Positions 43,646 through 52,242 of a DNA stretch of 64,000 nt are shown here, in pieces; position 1 is the stretch's first letter; each line of letters begins with the position of its first letter. This DNA is from G965233625 sp965233625. Lineage in GTDB: Bacteria; Planctomycetota; Planctomycetia; Pirellulales; Pirellulaceae. Both the position numbers and the translations under genes were made by a program. The stretch spans positions 2,418,001 through 2,482,000 of the forward strand of contig OZ247499.1 of NCBI GenBank assembly GCA_965233625.1, in the 5' to 3' direction. Below the pieces are notes generated by a model. That model did no database searches. It was not told where the DNA came from and saw nothing but the letters and a program-made list of their open reading frames with translations.

Positions 43646-45454
43646 TTAGCGTTCGAGCTTTTCCAGGTACTCAGCCTGTTTGGCGAAGCGTTTGGCTTCT
43701 TCTTCGCGGCCGAGTTTACCGTTCATGTTGGACAGGTTGCCGAACGGAATCGCCAGCGCCTTCTTATGGACGGCGCCTTGATCGACGGCGGATTGCAGCA
43801 GCGAAACACCATGCCGGGTTACTTCAACAGCTTGCTTATGGGCGCCGGTTTCCCAGTACGAAACGCCCATGCTGACGAAGCGTTCGCCGTGCAAGGCGGC
43901 TTCACCCTGTTTGACCTGCACGGACTTTTCAAAGAACGTCTTCGACTTGTCGAACCAGGCGACCGCGGTAGCGTGATCGCCCTTTTCGATCGCATGCATA
44001 GAGCCACCCAGGAAGTACAGCTGCCCCAAGAGGTAATTATCCTCTGGCGACGCCTCGCGTGTCTTGGCCGCTTCTTCCAGATGGGTGATTGATTCCGTGA
44101 AGTAATGGTTTACCTTCGAGGTCTTCCCACGCTGACGCTGAATCTGGGCGGCATGAAACAGAGCGACACCCATCTCCCAGTGCACGGCCGCCGTGAACAG
44201 CTGATCTTTCGAGGCTTTCAGCAATGCGGCGCCGTCCTGCATCACCTTCTCCGCAGATTCATCGGGCGATACGGCCCCCTGCATGCCAGCATACGATTCA
44301 AGCGTTGTACGATGGGCGATAACACGGGTCAGAAGCGATACGTCTTCAGTGCGGATCAAATTATTGACAACCGCTTCACCCACCGACTGCCAACGCTTTG
44401 CCGAAGCTGGCTTCTCACGCCAGTGACCTAGACCGATATCCCGCGCCACGGCGAGGTGTGCATCGGCAAGCACCGCTTTGGCCGCGCGGCGGACGAACAC
44501 GCTTTTGCTGTCCGCCAGCGGGCCGGCGTATTCAATCGCTTTGCGATGGTGCTGCATGGCCAGTTTGAATTTGCCTTCGCCGGGTGTGGCGAAGAAATCA
44601 CCCAGTTGACATTCCGCCCGCGCCCGGATCTCTCCCGGCACGTTCCCATCATCGGCAATCAGCTGCGTCTGCTGTTTGGCGGTGGCAATGTCTCCGGCAA
44701 TGTACCGCAGTTTCGCGTGCAACAGTTGATGCAAGGGATCGCGGGCATCCATGCCGGTCGCTTTGGCAATGGCCTGCAGCGCCTTATTGGGTTGCCCCGC
44801 CTTGAGCAGCACTTCAGCGCGAATCGCATGAGCGCGCGCCGTAGGTTTGCTGAACTTTTCAGCTTGTTCCAGATCGTCCAGACGGTTCTGCAACTCGTCA
44901 ACGAGGTGATGCTCTGCACGGATCAGGAAGGGTTCCGCCTGCAGCGGCTCTAAGATGATGTGCGTGACCTTCTTTTCATCTTCGCCGTGCGTAAAACTGA
45001 ACGTCACGCCGCGTTCGGGGTAAACGATGCCCAGCGCGGCGCCAGAGTTATCGCGGACGGTCGCAGGCGGCGTCTCTTTTAGGCCCAGATCGCGCGCCAG
45101 AATGGCAACCGGCGCCGGGGCAGCAAGTTGCAGCACGATAGACGCGACTTTGTCTTCACGGATATCAATATAGATCACCGGGAACGGCTTAACGGCGTAT
45201 TGCAGAATTCGGCGGCCATCGCGGTCGGTATCGCCAGCCGGTTTGCCCAGCAGCTTGACCACATCGGCAGACGTAGCAATGCCCGGTTTAACGTCTTTAA
45301 ATAGCGGCGGGCGAAGTTCCCGTTTCTCCGCGTTTGCCTGCACACTAGGCAGCCCAAGGATTACGGCGGATACGGTCCAGGTTAAAACCGTTTTGACAAG
45401 GCGGTTGTTTCTGAACCAGTGGGCGCAAGCCGTCTGTGGAGCGAATTTCGACAT
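43646..45454 (-). CDS. Secreted TPR-repeat protein
   Basis: The roughly 600-residue protein has a basic N-terminus and signal peptide (LVKTVLTWTVSAVILGLPSVQANA). The N-terminal third (PLFKDVKPGIATSADVVKLLGKPAGD) resembles a SmpA/OmlA- or lipoprotein-like beta domain. The C-terminal two thirds consist of helical repeats with TPR-like spacing (YLLGQLYFLGGSMHAIEKGDHATAVAWFDKS, FVSMGVSYWETGAHKQAVEVTRHG). ATG 45454 has AGGAG at good spacing. TPR proteins act as protein-interaction scaffolds; the partner is unknown. It converges with the sulfatase gene. Confidence 0.8.
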   Translation of the reverse strand: MSKFAPQTACAHWFRNNRLVKTVLTWTVSAVILGLPSVQANAEKRELRPPLFKDVKPGIATSADVVKLLGKPAGDTDRDGRRILQYAVKPFPVIYIDIREDKVASIVLQLAAPAPVAILARDLGLKETPPATVRDNSGAALGIVYPERGVTFSFTHGEDEKKVTHIILEPLQAEPFLIRAEHHLVDELQNRLDDLEQAEKFSKPTARAHAIRAEVLLKAGQPNKALQAIAKATGMDARDPLHQLLHAKLRYIAGDIATAKQQTQLIADDGNVPGEIRARAECQLGDFFATPGEGKFKLAMQHHRKAIEYAGPLADSKSVFVRRAAKAVLADAHLAVARDIGLGHWREKPASAKRWQSVGEAVVNNLIRTEDVSLLTRVIAHRTTLESYAGMQGAVSPDESAEKVMQDGAALLKASKDQLFTAAVHWEMGVALFHAAQIQRQRGKTSKVNHYFTESITHLEEAAKTREASPEDNYLLGQLYFLGGSMHAIEKGDHATAVAWFDKSKTFFEKSVQVKQGEAALHGERFVSMGVSYWETGAHKQAVEVTRHGVSLLQSAVDQGAVHKKALAIPFGNLSNMNGKLGREEEAKRFAKQAEYLEKLER

Positions 45455-45502
45455 GATGTGTTCCTCCATGAACACGTCGCTATCTGCGGGTAGATACTCC
45501 TG

Positions 45503-45523
45503 AAAATTCCGCGAAAAAGCGGA
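45503..45523 (-). terminator. Weak candidate terminator after the aspartokinase gene
   Basis: On the minus strand a five-base-pair stem (TCCGC / GCGGA, loop TTTTTC) is followed by ATTTTCA. It lies between the aspartokinase stop and the TPR gene start. The short stem makes this tentative. Confidence 0.3.
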
Positions 45524-45576
45524 GCGTCATGCGGAAAATAGCAGGCGCCGCTGCATGCGTCGAGAGCAATTGCGGT

Positions 45577-47367
45577 TTAGCGTATCACATCCTGGAATGC
45601 ACTCTGCAAGCACTGCAATGCCTGCTCGCCATGTTGTGGCTGCACTACGACATTCACCTGCACTTCACTGGTGTTGATCATCGCCACGTTAATATCGGCT
45701 TCAGCCAGCGCCTTAAACAGCCGGATGGCCACGCCGGTATGACTTCGCAGCCCGATGCCGGAGACCGAAAGCTTGGCGATAGACGCTTCGCTGCTGACCG
45801 TGCCGCTGCCCAGCGACTCACTCAGCCGTTTCGCCACTTCAACGCACTTCTGAACTTTACCGGCAGGCACGGTGAAGGTAATTCGCACCGTGTCGTTACC
45901 GCCGAAGCTTTGCACGATCATGTCCACAAAGATGCCAGCCGCGGCCACTTCATCAAACACGCGGGCCGCCACGCCTGACTGGTTGGGCACATCGTGCATG
46001 GTGACGCTGGCCTGACTCTGGTCCAGCGTAATGCCGTCGATGACCAGTTCTTCCATATCAACGCCGTGCAAGCGTGAAACCACGTCCACGACATCAACAT
46101 CCTCAGCGCCGGTAGGCTTAGGCGTTTCCGCCGGTGCTGGCTGGTGTTCTGGTTCTTCGTGCAGGTTGAAGGTCTGATGCACCGCGCGGAGAGCGGTCAG
46201 TGATTCCTGCCGGTCAACCAGCACCGAGATTTTAATTTCAGAAGTGGTAATCATCTGAATGTTCACACCGGCGTCGGCCAGTGCGTGGAACATCTTGTTG
46301 GCCACACCCGTCTGATTGGCCATGCCCAGACCAACCGCGGAAACCTTCGACACGGTATCGCTGTACGTGACCCGCGGATTGCCAAGCCTTGCTGCAGCCT
46401 CGTTCACGGCATTCAGCGTCACGGCCAGTTCTTCGCGCGGCACGGTGAAGGCAACATCGGCCAGGCCGCCCGCAGCCACGTTCTGCACGATCATATCGAC
46501 GGTGATGTTCCGCGCGGCAATGCGGGAGAAGATCTCCAGGCTGGTGCCGGGCATATCTTTCACGCCGCTGACCGTAACGCGGGCTTCATCTTTGGTGACG
46601 GCGGCGCCGCTTACAGCCTGACCGGGAGATTCTGGATCGGCCACGATGAAGGTGCCCGTGGCATCCGCCAGGCCGGAGTGCCGCACATGAATGGGCACAT
46701 TGAACTTCTTGGCGAACTCGATGGAGCGGCTATGCATCACGCCGGCGCCCAGGCTTGCCAGTTCCAGCATCTCATCGTAGCTAACCTGCGACATGCGTCT
46801 GGCTTCGGGCAGTTGCCGCGGGTCCGTGGTGTAAACACCGTCTACGTCGGTATAGATTTCGCAAGCATCCGCCCGCAGCACCGCGGCCAGCGAGACGGCG
46901 GTCGTATCGCTGCCGCCACGGCCCAGCGTGGTGATGTTGAAATCGTCGTCAATCCCCTGAAAACCAGCGGCGATGACAATGTTACCTTCGTCCAGCAGAC
47001 GCCGCATGCGATCGGTGGAGATAGACTTAATGCGCGCCTTGGTGTGCGTGCTATCGGTCTTAATACCAATCTGACCACCCGTCAGGCTGACGGCCTTATG
47101 GCCAAGCGCGTTCACCGCCATCGCCATCAGCGCGACACTCACCTGCTCACCAGTCGAGAGCAGCATATCCATTTCGCGTGCGGCGGGATTCTCGTTGATT
47201 TCGGCGGCAAGGCTGCAGAGCATGTCTGTGTTTTTGCCCATCGCCGAAACAACCATCACCACCTGATGGCCTTGCTGCTGGGCGCGGATCGCCTTGCGGG
47301 CGGCTGCCAGAATCTTCTCGCTATCGGCGACGCTGGTGCCGCCAAATTTCTGCACAATAATCGACAT
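45577..47367 (-). CDS. lysC: Aspartate kinase with four ACT domains
   Basis: The 596-residue protein begins IIVQKFGGTSVADSEK and has the kinase domain to about 260, including GRGGSDTTAVSLAA and YTDVDGVYTTDPR. Two ACT domains follow (about 265-410), then a Pro/Glu-rich linker and a second pair (ACT motifs DMPGTSLEIFSRIA, ANQTGVANKMFHALA, PNQSGVAARVFDEVA, RSHTGVAIRLFKALA). Most LysC proteins have two ACT domains and about 400 residues; the four-ACT arrangement is known in cyanobacteria and a few others. It phosphorylates aspartate at the entry of Lys/Thr/Met synthesis, with feedback regulation by the ACT domains. ATG 47367 begins the family. Confidence 0.93.
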   Translation of the reverse strand: MSIIVQKFGGTSVADSEKILAAARKAIRAQQQGHQVVMVVSAMGKNTDMLCSLAAEINENPAAREMDMLLSTGEQVSVALMAMAVNALGHKAVSLTGGQIGIKTDSTHTKARIKSISTDRMRRLLDEGNIVIAAGFQGIDDDFNITTLGRGGSDTTAVSLAAVLRADACEIYTDVDGVYTTDPRQLPEARRMSQVSYDEMLELASLGAGVMHSRSIEFAKKFNVPIHVRHSGLADATGTFIVADPESPGQAVSGAAVTKDEARVTVSGVKDMPGTSLEIFSRIAARNITVDMIVQNVAAGGLADVAFTVPREELAVTLNAVNEAAARLGNPRVTYSDTVSKVSAVGLGMANQTGVANKMFHALADAGVNIQMITTSEIKISVLVDRQESLTALRAVHQTFNLHEEPEHQPAPAETPKPTGAEDVDVVDVVSRLHGVDMEELVIDGITLDQSQASVTMHDVPNQSGVAARVFDEVAAAGIFVDMIVQSFGGNDTVRITFTVPAGKVQKCVEVAKRLSESLGSGTVSSEASIAKLSVSGIGLRSHTGVAIRLFKALAEADINVAMINTSEVQVNVVVQPQHGEQALQCLQSAFQDVIR

Positions 47368-47433
47368 GGGTAACGATGCGTAAAGCGGGTGGTTGTAAAG
47401 AACGCTGCGAAACAATTGTAGCCAGGTCAGCGG

Positions 47434-48636
47434 CTACTGATTCAGGAAATAGTCCATCAGTTTCCAGCCTGCGGGGAAGTCCAACGACGAGTTCCCTGCG
47501 GTGATGTCGTCGTACGTCGTGTTGCCGTCCGCTGCAACATTGCTGCCGGCAATGGCAAACGGCACGTGGCCGTGGCTATGCGTGCGGGTGCGGACGGGCG
47601 TTGGGTGATCGGGGCTGACCAGAATGCGATACTCGCCCTGCTCTTTCAGTGCGGCATGTAGCGGCGCGACGATGTGCTGATCGATGTTTTCTAAAGCCTT
47701 GATCTTCCCCGCCACGTCGCCTTCGTGCGAGGCTTCGTCCGGCGCCTCCACGTGCACGCAGATGATGTCGGTGGAAGGCAAAGCTTCAATCGCACACCGC
47801 CCCTTTGACGCGTAGTCTGTATCCGTATACCCCGTCGCGCCGGGCGCCTCGATGCGGTCCCAGCCAATCAGCGACGCGATGCCACGCAGCAGGTCAACCG
47901 CCGTAATCATCTTTCCACTACGTCCGTAACGCTGCTGGAAAGCTTCGAGCTGCGGCGTGCGGCCGATGCCCCACAGCCAGATGTTGGTGGCGGGCAGTTT
48001 GCCGGCGGCGATGCGTGCTTTGTTCACCGGGTGATCGGCAAAGATCTCCACACTTTGCGACATCAACCGCGTCAGCAGATCGCTGCCTTCGCCGCGTGGA
48101 TAGTCATCCACCACGGGCTTATCCGTCAGATCGTGCGGCGGCGTGCTGCGGGTTTCTGCTGAAAATGGCGGAGCTTCTCCGGCGCCACGGTAGAGCAGCA
48201 GATTGCGGTAGCTGACGCCGGGAACAAACTGAAGCATGTCGCTTCCCAATTGCTCTTGCGCGGATGCCAGCAGTTCTTTGGCTTCCGCGGTCGAGATGTG
48301 ATCCGCGGTGAAGTCGAGCATGGTCTGGTCTTGCACCGTGACCAGATTACAGCGGATCGCCCAGTCTTCAGGCCCCAGTTCAATCCCCTGGGCGGCGGCT
48401 TCAAGCGGCGCCCGGCCGGTGAAGTTTTCTTCCGGGTCGTAGCCCAGTAGGCTCATGTTGGCGACGGCGGAACCAGCGGGAAGATGTGGCGGCACATTGT
48501 TCGCGCGGCCGACGACGCCAGACGCAGCAATTTCATCCATCGCAGGCAGTTTGGCCGCCTGTAACGGCGTGAGCCCGCCGAGCGCATCCTGGGGTTCGTC
48601 CGCACAACCGTCGGGAATGATGATGGCGTATTTCAT
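47434..48636 (-). CDS. Phosphoglycerate-mutase-like metalloenzyme, proposed homoserine kinase (TIGR02535-like)
   Basis: The 400-residue protein belongs to the alkaline-phosphatase metalloenzyme superfamily (cofactor-independent phosphoglycerate mutase, apgM-type): KYAIIIPDGCADEP, PAGSAVANMSLLGYDPEE, HVEAPDEASHEGD, LVSPDHPTPVRTRTHSHGHVPFAI. The operon places it between homoserine dehydrogenase and aspartokinase, which fits the proposed non-GHMP homoserine kinase family rather than a glycolytic enzyme. Phosphorylation of homoserine would feed threonine synthesis. The assignment of this function is inference from context; no GHMP-type ThrB gene is seen in the window. It starts 37 bases after the homoserine dehydrogenase stop. 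Confidence 0.85.
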   Translation of the reverse strand: MKYAIIIPDGCADEPQDALGGLTPLQAAKLPAMDEIAASGVVGRANNVPPHLPAGSAVANMSLLGYDPEENFTGRAPLEAAAQGIELGPEDWAIRCNLVTVQDQTMLDFTADHISTAEAKELLASAQEQLGSDMLQFVPGVSYRNLLLYRGAGEAPPFSAETRSTPPHDLTDKPVVDDYPRGEGSDLLTRLMSQSVEIFADHPVNKARIAAGKLPATNIWLWGIGRTPQLEAFQQRYGRSGKMITAVDLLRGIASLIGWDRIEAPGATGYTDTDYASKGRCAIEALPSTDIICVHVEAPDEASHEGDVAGKIKALENIDQHIVAPLHAALKEQGEYRILVSPDHPTPVRTRTHSHGHVPFAIAGSNVAADGNTTYDDITAGNSSLDFPAGWKLMDYFLNQ

Positions 48637-48672
48637 AACAACTGTCTTCTTCCGTTAGGTCTAACAGACGCC

Positions 48673-49974
48673 TTAATCCAACACTCGCATGCGGACGCTG
48701 CCAGAATGAACACAGGGCAATTGGTCAATTTCCGTCAACGCGGTCGCGGCAGCACCTTCCGGCGCCGAATGCGTCATGATCACCAGCGGCGCCAGCGTCT
48801 GGTCGCTACCTGCGGCAGGTTCGTGCTGAATGACGGAGGCAATAGAGATGCCATTGGCGCCAAGGCGACTGGCGATCTGCGCCATCACGCCGGGTTCGTC
48901 ATCCACCACAAAGCGGAAGTAGAACCGGCTGGTGACTTTGCTATGGTCGCACGGCTGAACGCGTGCCTCTTCCTTCGACCACAGTTCAAGCGTGCGGAAC
49001 GTCAAGTGGGTGCGGCCCACAGCCGTGTCAATCATATCCGCAACAACGGCCGACGCCGTCGGCATCTGGCCGGCGCCAAGACCATGAAAGAACACTTTGC
49101 CAACCGCATCGCCAACGACACTTACGGCGTTATACGCCTGCCGGACTTCGGCCAGCGGTGTACCCACACGGACCAGGGTTGGCGAAACATGCAGCTCCAG
49201 ACCTTCTTCCAGCAGCCGCGCAACTGCCAGCAGCTTCACACGGTAGCCAAGCTGCGCCGCGTATTTGATGTCCGCACGCTGCAAAGAATCGATACCCACC
49301 CGCGGAATATCCGCCCAGTGCACGCGGGCGCCAAAGGCAAGATGCGCCAGGATGGCAAGCTTCTGGGCGGCATCGGTGCCGTCCACATCCATCGTCGGAT
49401 CAGCCTCGGCATAGCCCAGCCGCTGCGCTTCGGCAACGGCGTCGTCGTAACTTGCGTTCTGCTCTTCCATCTGCGAGACGATGAAATTGCTAGTGCCGTT
49501 CAAGATGCCGCGGAGCGAAGTAATCTGGTTGGCGGAAAGGCACTGGCTGATGTTGGCGATGATCGGAATTCCACCCGCCACCGATGCCTCAAACGCGATC
49601 GACCGGCCCAGTTCCCGCGCCCGGTCGAACAGTTCCGGACCGTGTTCCGCCAGCAGCGCCTTGTTGGCCGTGACAATATCTTTGCCGCTTTCCATCAACT
49701 GGATCATGATCGTGCGGGCCGGTTCCAGACCGCCGATCAGCTGGGCGACGACTTGAATTTCCGGGTCGCTGGTGATGGACGTAAGATCATCCGAAAGAAC
49801 GCCTTCTGGGATATCGGCCGCGCGTGCTTTCTTCAGGTCGCGTACGACGGCTTTCTCAAGCCATAATGTATGTCCAGCGTGCCGCGCCGTACGATCGCCA
49901 TGATCCAGCAACAAACGGGCAACGCCTGAACCAACTGTTCCCATGCCGACAAGGGCAACCTTCGATTTCTGCAT
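48673..49974 (-). CDS. hom: Homoserine dehydrogenase with C-terminal ACT domain
   Basis: The 433-residue protein has the nucleotide-binding motif VALVGMGTVGSGVA, catalytic-domain blocks VTANKALLAEHG, GGIPIIANISQCL, GILNGTSNFI and GYAEADPTMDVDGTDAAQKLAIL, and a C-terminal ACT domain (RFYFRFVVDDEPGVMAQIASRLGANGISI). It reduces aspartate semialdehyde to homoserine; the ACT domain usually senses threonine. It is first in the minus-strand operon with the proposed homoserine kinase and aspartokinase; threonine synthase is not in the window. Confidence 0.96.
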   Translation of the reverse strand: MQKSKVALVGMGTVGSGVARLLLDHGDRTARHAGHTLWLEKAVVRDLKKARAADIPEGVLSDDLTSITSDPEIQVVAQLIGGLEPARTIMIQLMESGKDIVTANKALLAEHGPELFDRARELGRSIAFEASVAGGIPIIANISQCLSANQITSLRGILNGTSNFIVSQMEEQNASYDDAVAEAQRLGYAEADPTMDVDGTDAAQKLAILAHLAFGARVHWADIPRVGIDSLQRADIKYAAQLGYRVKLLAVARLLEEGLELHVSPTLVRVGTPLAEVRQAYNAVSVVGDAVGKVFFHGLGAGQMPTASAVVADMIDTAVGRTHLTFRTLELWSKEEARVQPCDHSKVTSRFYFRFVVDDEPGVMAQIASRLGANGISIASVIQHEPAAGSDQTLAPLVIMTHSAPEGAAATALTEIDQLPCVHSGSVRMRVLD

Positions 49975-50158
49975 GATCCAACTGTGTTGATTAAGAGTCG
50001 CCGCCTTGTTGCGGTGTGCGAAACCTACGCTACGATGACCCTAGACCGCCATCGCCCAGCCGATGAAGGGCCGCAGGCCAGGGGCTTCGTAACCTGTTAT
50101 GAACGCCCGGTATAGTAGACGATTTCCCAAACCTTGGATACCGCCCGGCAGACCGCTC

Positions 50159-51220
50159 ATGCTTGAAACAACGTCGTTTGAATTTCTTAAGAAGCTGCTC
50201 GAAACACCCTCGCCCTCTGGCTACGAAAGCGCTATCCAGCAGGTTGTCCGCGACTACGCCGCCGGTTTTGCGGACGAGATCAAGACCGATGCCCATGGCA
50301 GTGTGGCCATGTGCGTCAATCCCGGCGCCCCCATTCGGCTGATGTACGCCGGGCACTGCGATCAGATCGGGCTGCTGGTCACCCAGATTGACGAGAGCGG
50401 CCTGATTTACTGCCAGGCCATCGGTGGCTGGGACCCGCAGCAACTGGTCGGGCAGCGGGTGGTTATCTGGACGGAAAGCGGCGCCGTGCCCGGCGTGATG
50501 TCGCGCAAGGCGATTCATCTGCAAAGCACGGAAGAACGCAAGCAGGTGCCTGAGATCAAAGACCTCTGGATCGACATCGGCGCCACCGACCGTGAAGACG
50601 CGGCCAGTGTGGTGCGGGTGGGCGATAGCGTCACTCTGGAACTTGGCATCCGCCACATGCGTGGCAACCGCGCTAATGCGCCTTCGATGGACGACAAAAC
50701 AGGGCTGTGGGTCGTGATCGAAGCGGTGCGTAGAGCGGCCGAGCGCGGCGTCGATTGCAGCGTGTACGCCGTCTCTACCGTGCAGGAGGAAATCGGCCTG
50801 CGCGGCGCCCGCACCAGCGCGTTTAGCATCGACCCGCATGTTGGGATCGCCGTGGATGTCTGTCATTCAACCGACTGCCCGGACATTGACAAGCGGGACC
50901 GTGGCGAAGTGAAACTAGGCAGCGGCCCGGTGATCTTCCGGGGTCCGAATATGAATCACGGCGTAACCGCGAGGCTGTTCGACCTCGCCACGGCAAGCAA
51001 CATCAACCATCAGATCGCCGCCCTCGGCCGCGCCGTTCCTAACGACGCCAATGCTTTGCAGCTTAACCGCGGCGGCGTGGCAACGGGTCTGGTCGGGCTG
51101 CCGCTGCGTTACATGCATAGCGGCGTGGAAACGGTGGACCTGGAAGATATCGACGCGGCGGCGAATCTGCTGGCAGAGTTCGCCTGTAAGCTTTCCACCT
51201 CCGATGACTTCACACCGTAG
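50159..51220 (+). CDS. M42 family metallopeptidase
   Basis: The 353-residue protein has M42 (aminopeptidase/deblocking) motifs: SPSGYESAIQQVV, the metal ligand histidine in MYAGHCDQIG, Asp in SMDDKTG, Glu pair in VQEEIG, Asp in AVDVCHS and His in RYMHSGVE. These ligands would hold two metal ions. The family removes amino-terminal residues from peptides, usually as large cytoplasmic oligomers. ATG 50159 precedes the family N-terminus; another in-frame ATG exists 60 bases upstream. The gene is divergent from hom; the roughly 180-base space holds no further gene. Confidence 0.92.
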   Translation: MLETTSFEFLKKLLETPSPSGYESAIQQVVRDYAAGFADEIKTDAHGSVAMCVNPGAPIRLMYAGHCDQIGLLVTQIDESGLIYCQAIGGWDPQQLVGQRVVIWTESGAVPGVMSRKAIHLQSTEERKQVPEIKDLWIDIGATDREDAASVVRVGDSVTLELGIRHMRGNRANAPSMDDKTGLWVVIEAVRRAAERGVDCSVYAVSTVQEEIGLRGARTSAFSIDPHVGIAVDVCHSTDCPDIDKRDRGEVKLGSGPVIFRGPNMNHGVTARLFDLATASNINHQIAALGRAVPNDANALQLNRGGVATGLVGLPLRYMHSGVETVDLEDIDAAANLLAEFACKLSTSDDFTP

Positions 51221-51253
51221 TCTTTGATTCACCCACTCGCAGGAGTATCGCCC

Positions 51254-52198
51254 ATGCGTTCAACCTTCATCATGTTGCTGGCTACCTTTCTGTTGGCAGC
51301 CACGTTCACGCCAACCAGTGCACAGCCGCAGACCCAGCCCGCCAAGCCTGCGCAAAAGAAGAAACGCCCGGCGCCGCCCTTCAAATGGGTGAATCCGCTG
51401 CCCGCCGCGAAGACGCCCGAAGGTGTGCAGCACCACACGTTTGTCAGCCCTTCGATGAAGGTGAAGGTGGGCTACTGCATCTACCTGCCGCCACAGTATG
51501 CAGCGTCGAAGAATTCCCAGCAGCGTTTCCCCGTAGTGTACTACCTGCACGGTGGGCGGCCCGGTTCAGAAATTAAAAGCGTCGCGTTAGCCAAAGATAT
51601 TCACGCCGCCGTCAGCAGCGGCAAGGTTCCGCCCGCCATTTATGTCTTCGTCAACGGCGGCGCGGTGAGCCACTATAACTATCCCCCGAAGAAATCGATG
51701 GGTGAAGATGTTTTCATCCAGGAACTGATCCCGCATATCGACGCCACCTATCGCACCATCGCCACGCGCCAGGGCCGCGGGCTGGAAGGCTTCTCGCAGG
51801 GCGGCCGCGGCACCGCGCGGATCATGTTCAAGCATTCGCACCTGTTCTGTTCATGTGCGCCCGGTGGCGGCGGATACGCCACCGAAAAGCGGATATCTGA
51901 AGAGGGCGGCAAAGAGAACCCGAACCTGATCTTCGCTGAGGGATATAACACCTACGATCTGGCGAAGAAGTACGCCGCCACGAAAGACGCCCCCAAGCTG
52001 AACATTCTTATTTTTGTTGGAACCAAAGGCTTCAACTACGAGAACAACCTGGCCTACATGAAGTATCTCGACGATCTCGATATCAGCTACGAGCGGTTAA
52101 TTGTCGAAGGCGCCAAGCACAGCGCACGTGAGATATACAGCAAAAAAGGTGTGGAGATCATGAATTTTCACGCGGCCAATTTTGCCAGTCAGAAGTAA
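51254..52198 (+). CDS. Secreted putative esterase
   Basis: The 314-residue protein has a signal peptide (MRSTFIMLLATFLLAATFTPTSAQ) and a Pro/Lys-rich linker. An esterase-type alpha/beta-hydrolase domain follows, with an oxyanion strand (FPVVYYLHGGRPGSE) and the nucleophile elbow LEGFSQGGRGTA (Ser). A histidine near the C-terminus (GAKHSAREI) may complete the triad. It resembles esterase-family (PF00756-type) proteins that remove acyl groups from polysaccharides, though the substrate is unknown. ATG 51254 has AGGAG eight bases upstream. It follows the M42 gene by 33 bases. Confidence 0.85.
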   Translation: MRSTFIMLLATFLLAATFTPTSAQPQTQPAKPAQKKKRPAPPFKWVNPLPAAKTPEGVQHHTFVSPSMKVKVGYCIYLPPQYAASKNSQQRFPVVYYLHGGRPGSEIKSVALAKDIHAAVSSGKVPPAIYVFVNGGAVSHYNYPPKKSMGEDVFIQELIPHIDATYRTIATRQGRGLEGFSQGGRGTARIMFKHSHLFCSCAPGGGGYATEKRISEEGGKENPNLIFAEGYNTYDLAKKYAATKDAPKLNILIFVGTKGFNYENNLAYMKYLDDLDISYERLIVEGAKHSAREIYSKKGVEIMNFHAANFASQK

Positions 52199-52242
52199 GA
52201 CGAATGAACGACGGTTGATCACGCAAACTTGAGGGGAACGCG

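Noticed and set aside
43624..43653. A terminator hairpin between the second sulfatase and the TPR gene
   Set aside because: AACGCT and AGCGTT can pair over an 18-base loop, but the second arm is inside the TPR coding end and there is no good T-run; too weak to list.
46285..47373. A 362-codon open frame on the plus strand opposite the aspartokinase gene
   Set aside because: The minus strand encodes a certain aspartokinase across the same bases; long antisense frames arise from codon bias in GC-rich genes, and the predicted protein is rich in His and Arg without motifs.
48706..49866. A 386-codon open frame opposite homoserine dehydrogenase
   Set aside because: The complementary gene is unambiguous. 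The antisense protein has no recognisable domain and an atypical Arg/His-rich composition.
50030..50866. A 278-codon open frame opposite the M42 peptidase gene
   Set aside because: All metal-binding motifs of the M42 family are on the plus strand; the antisense frame has none.
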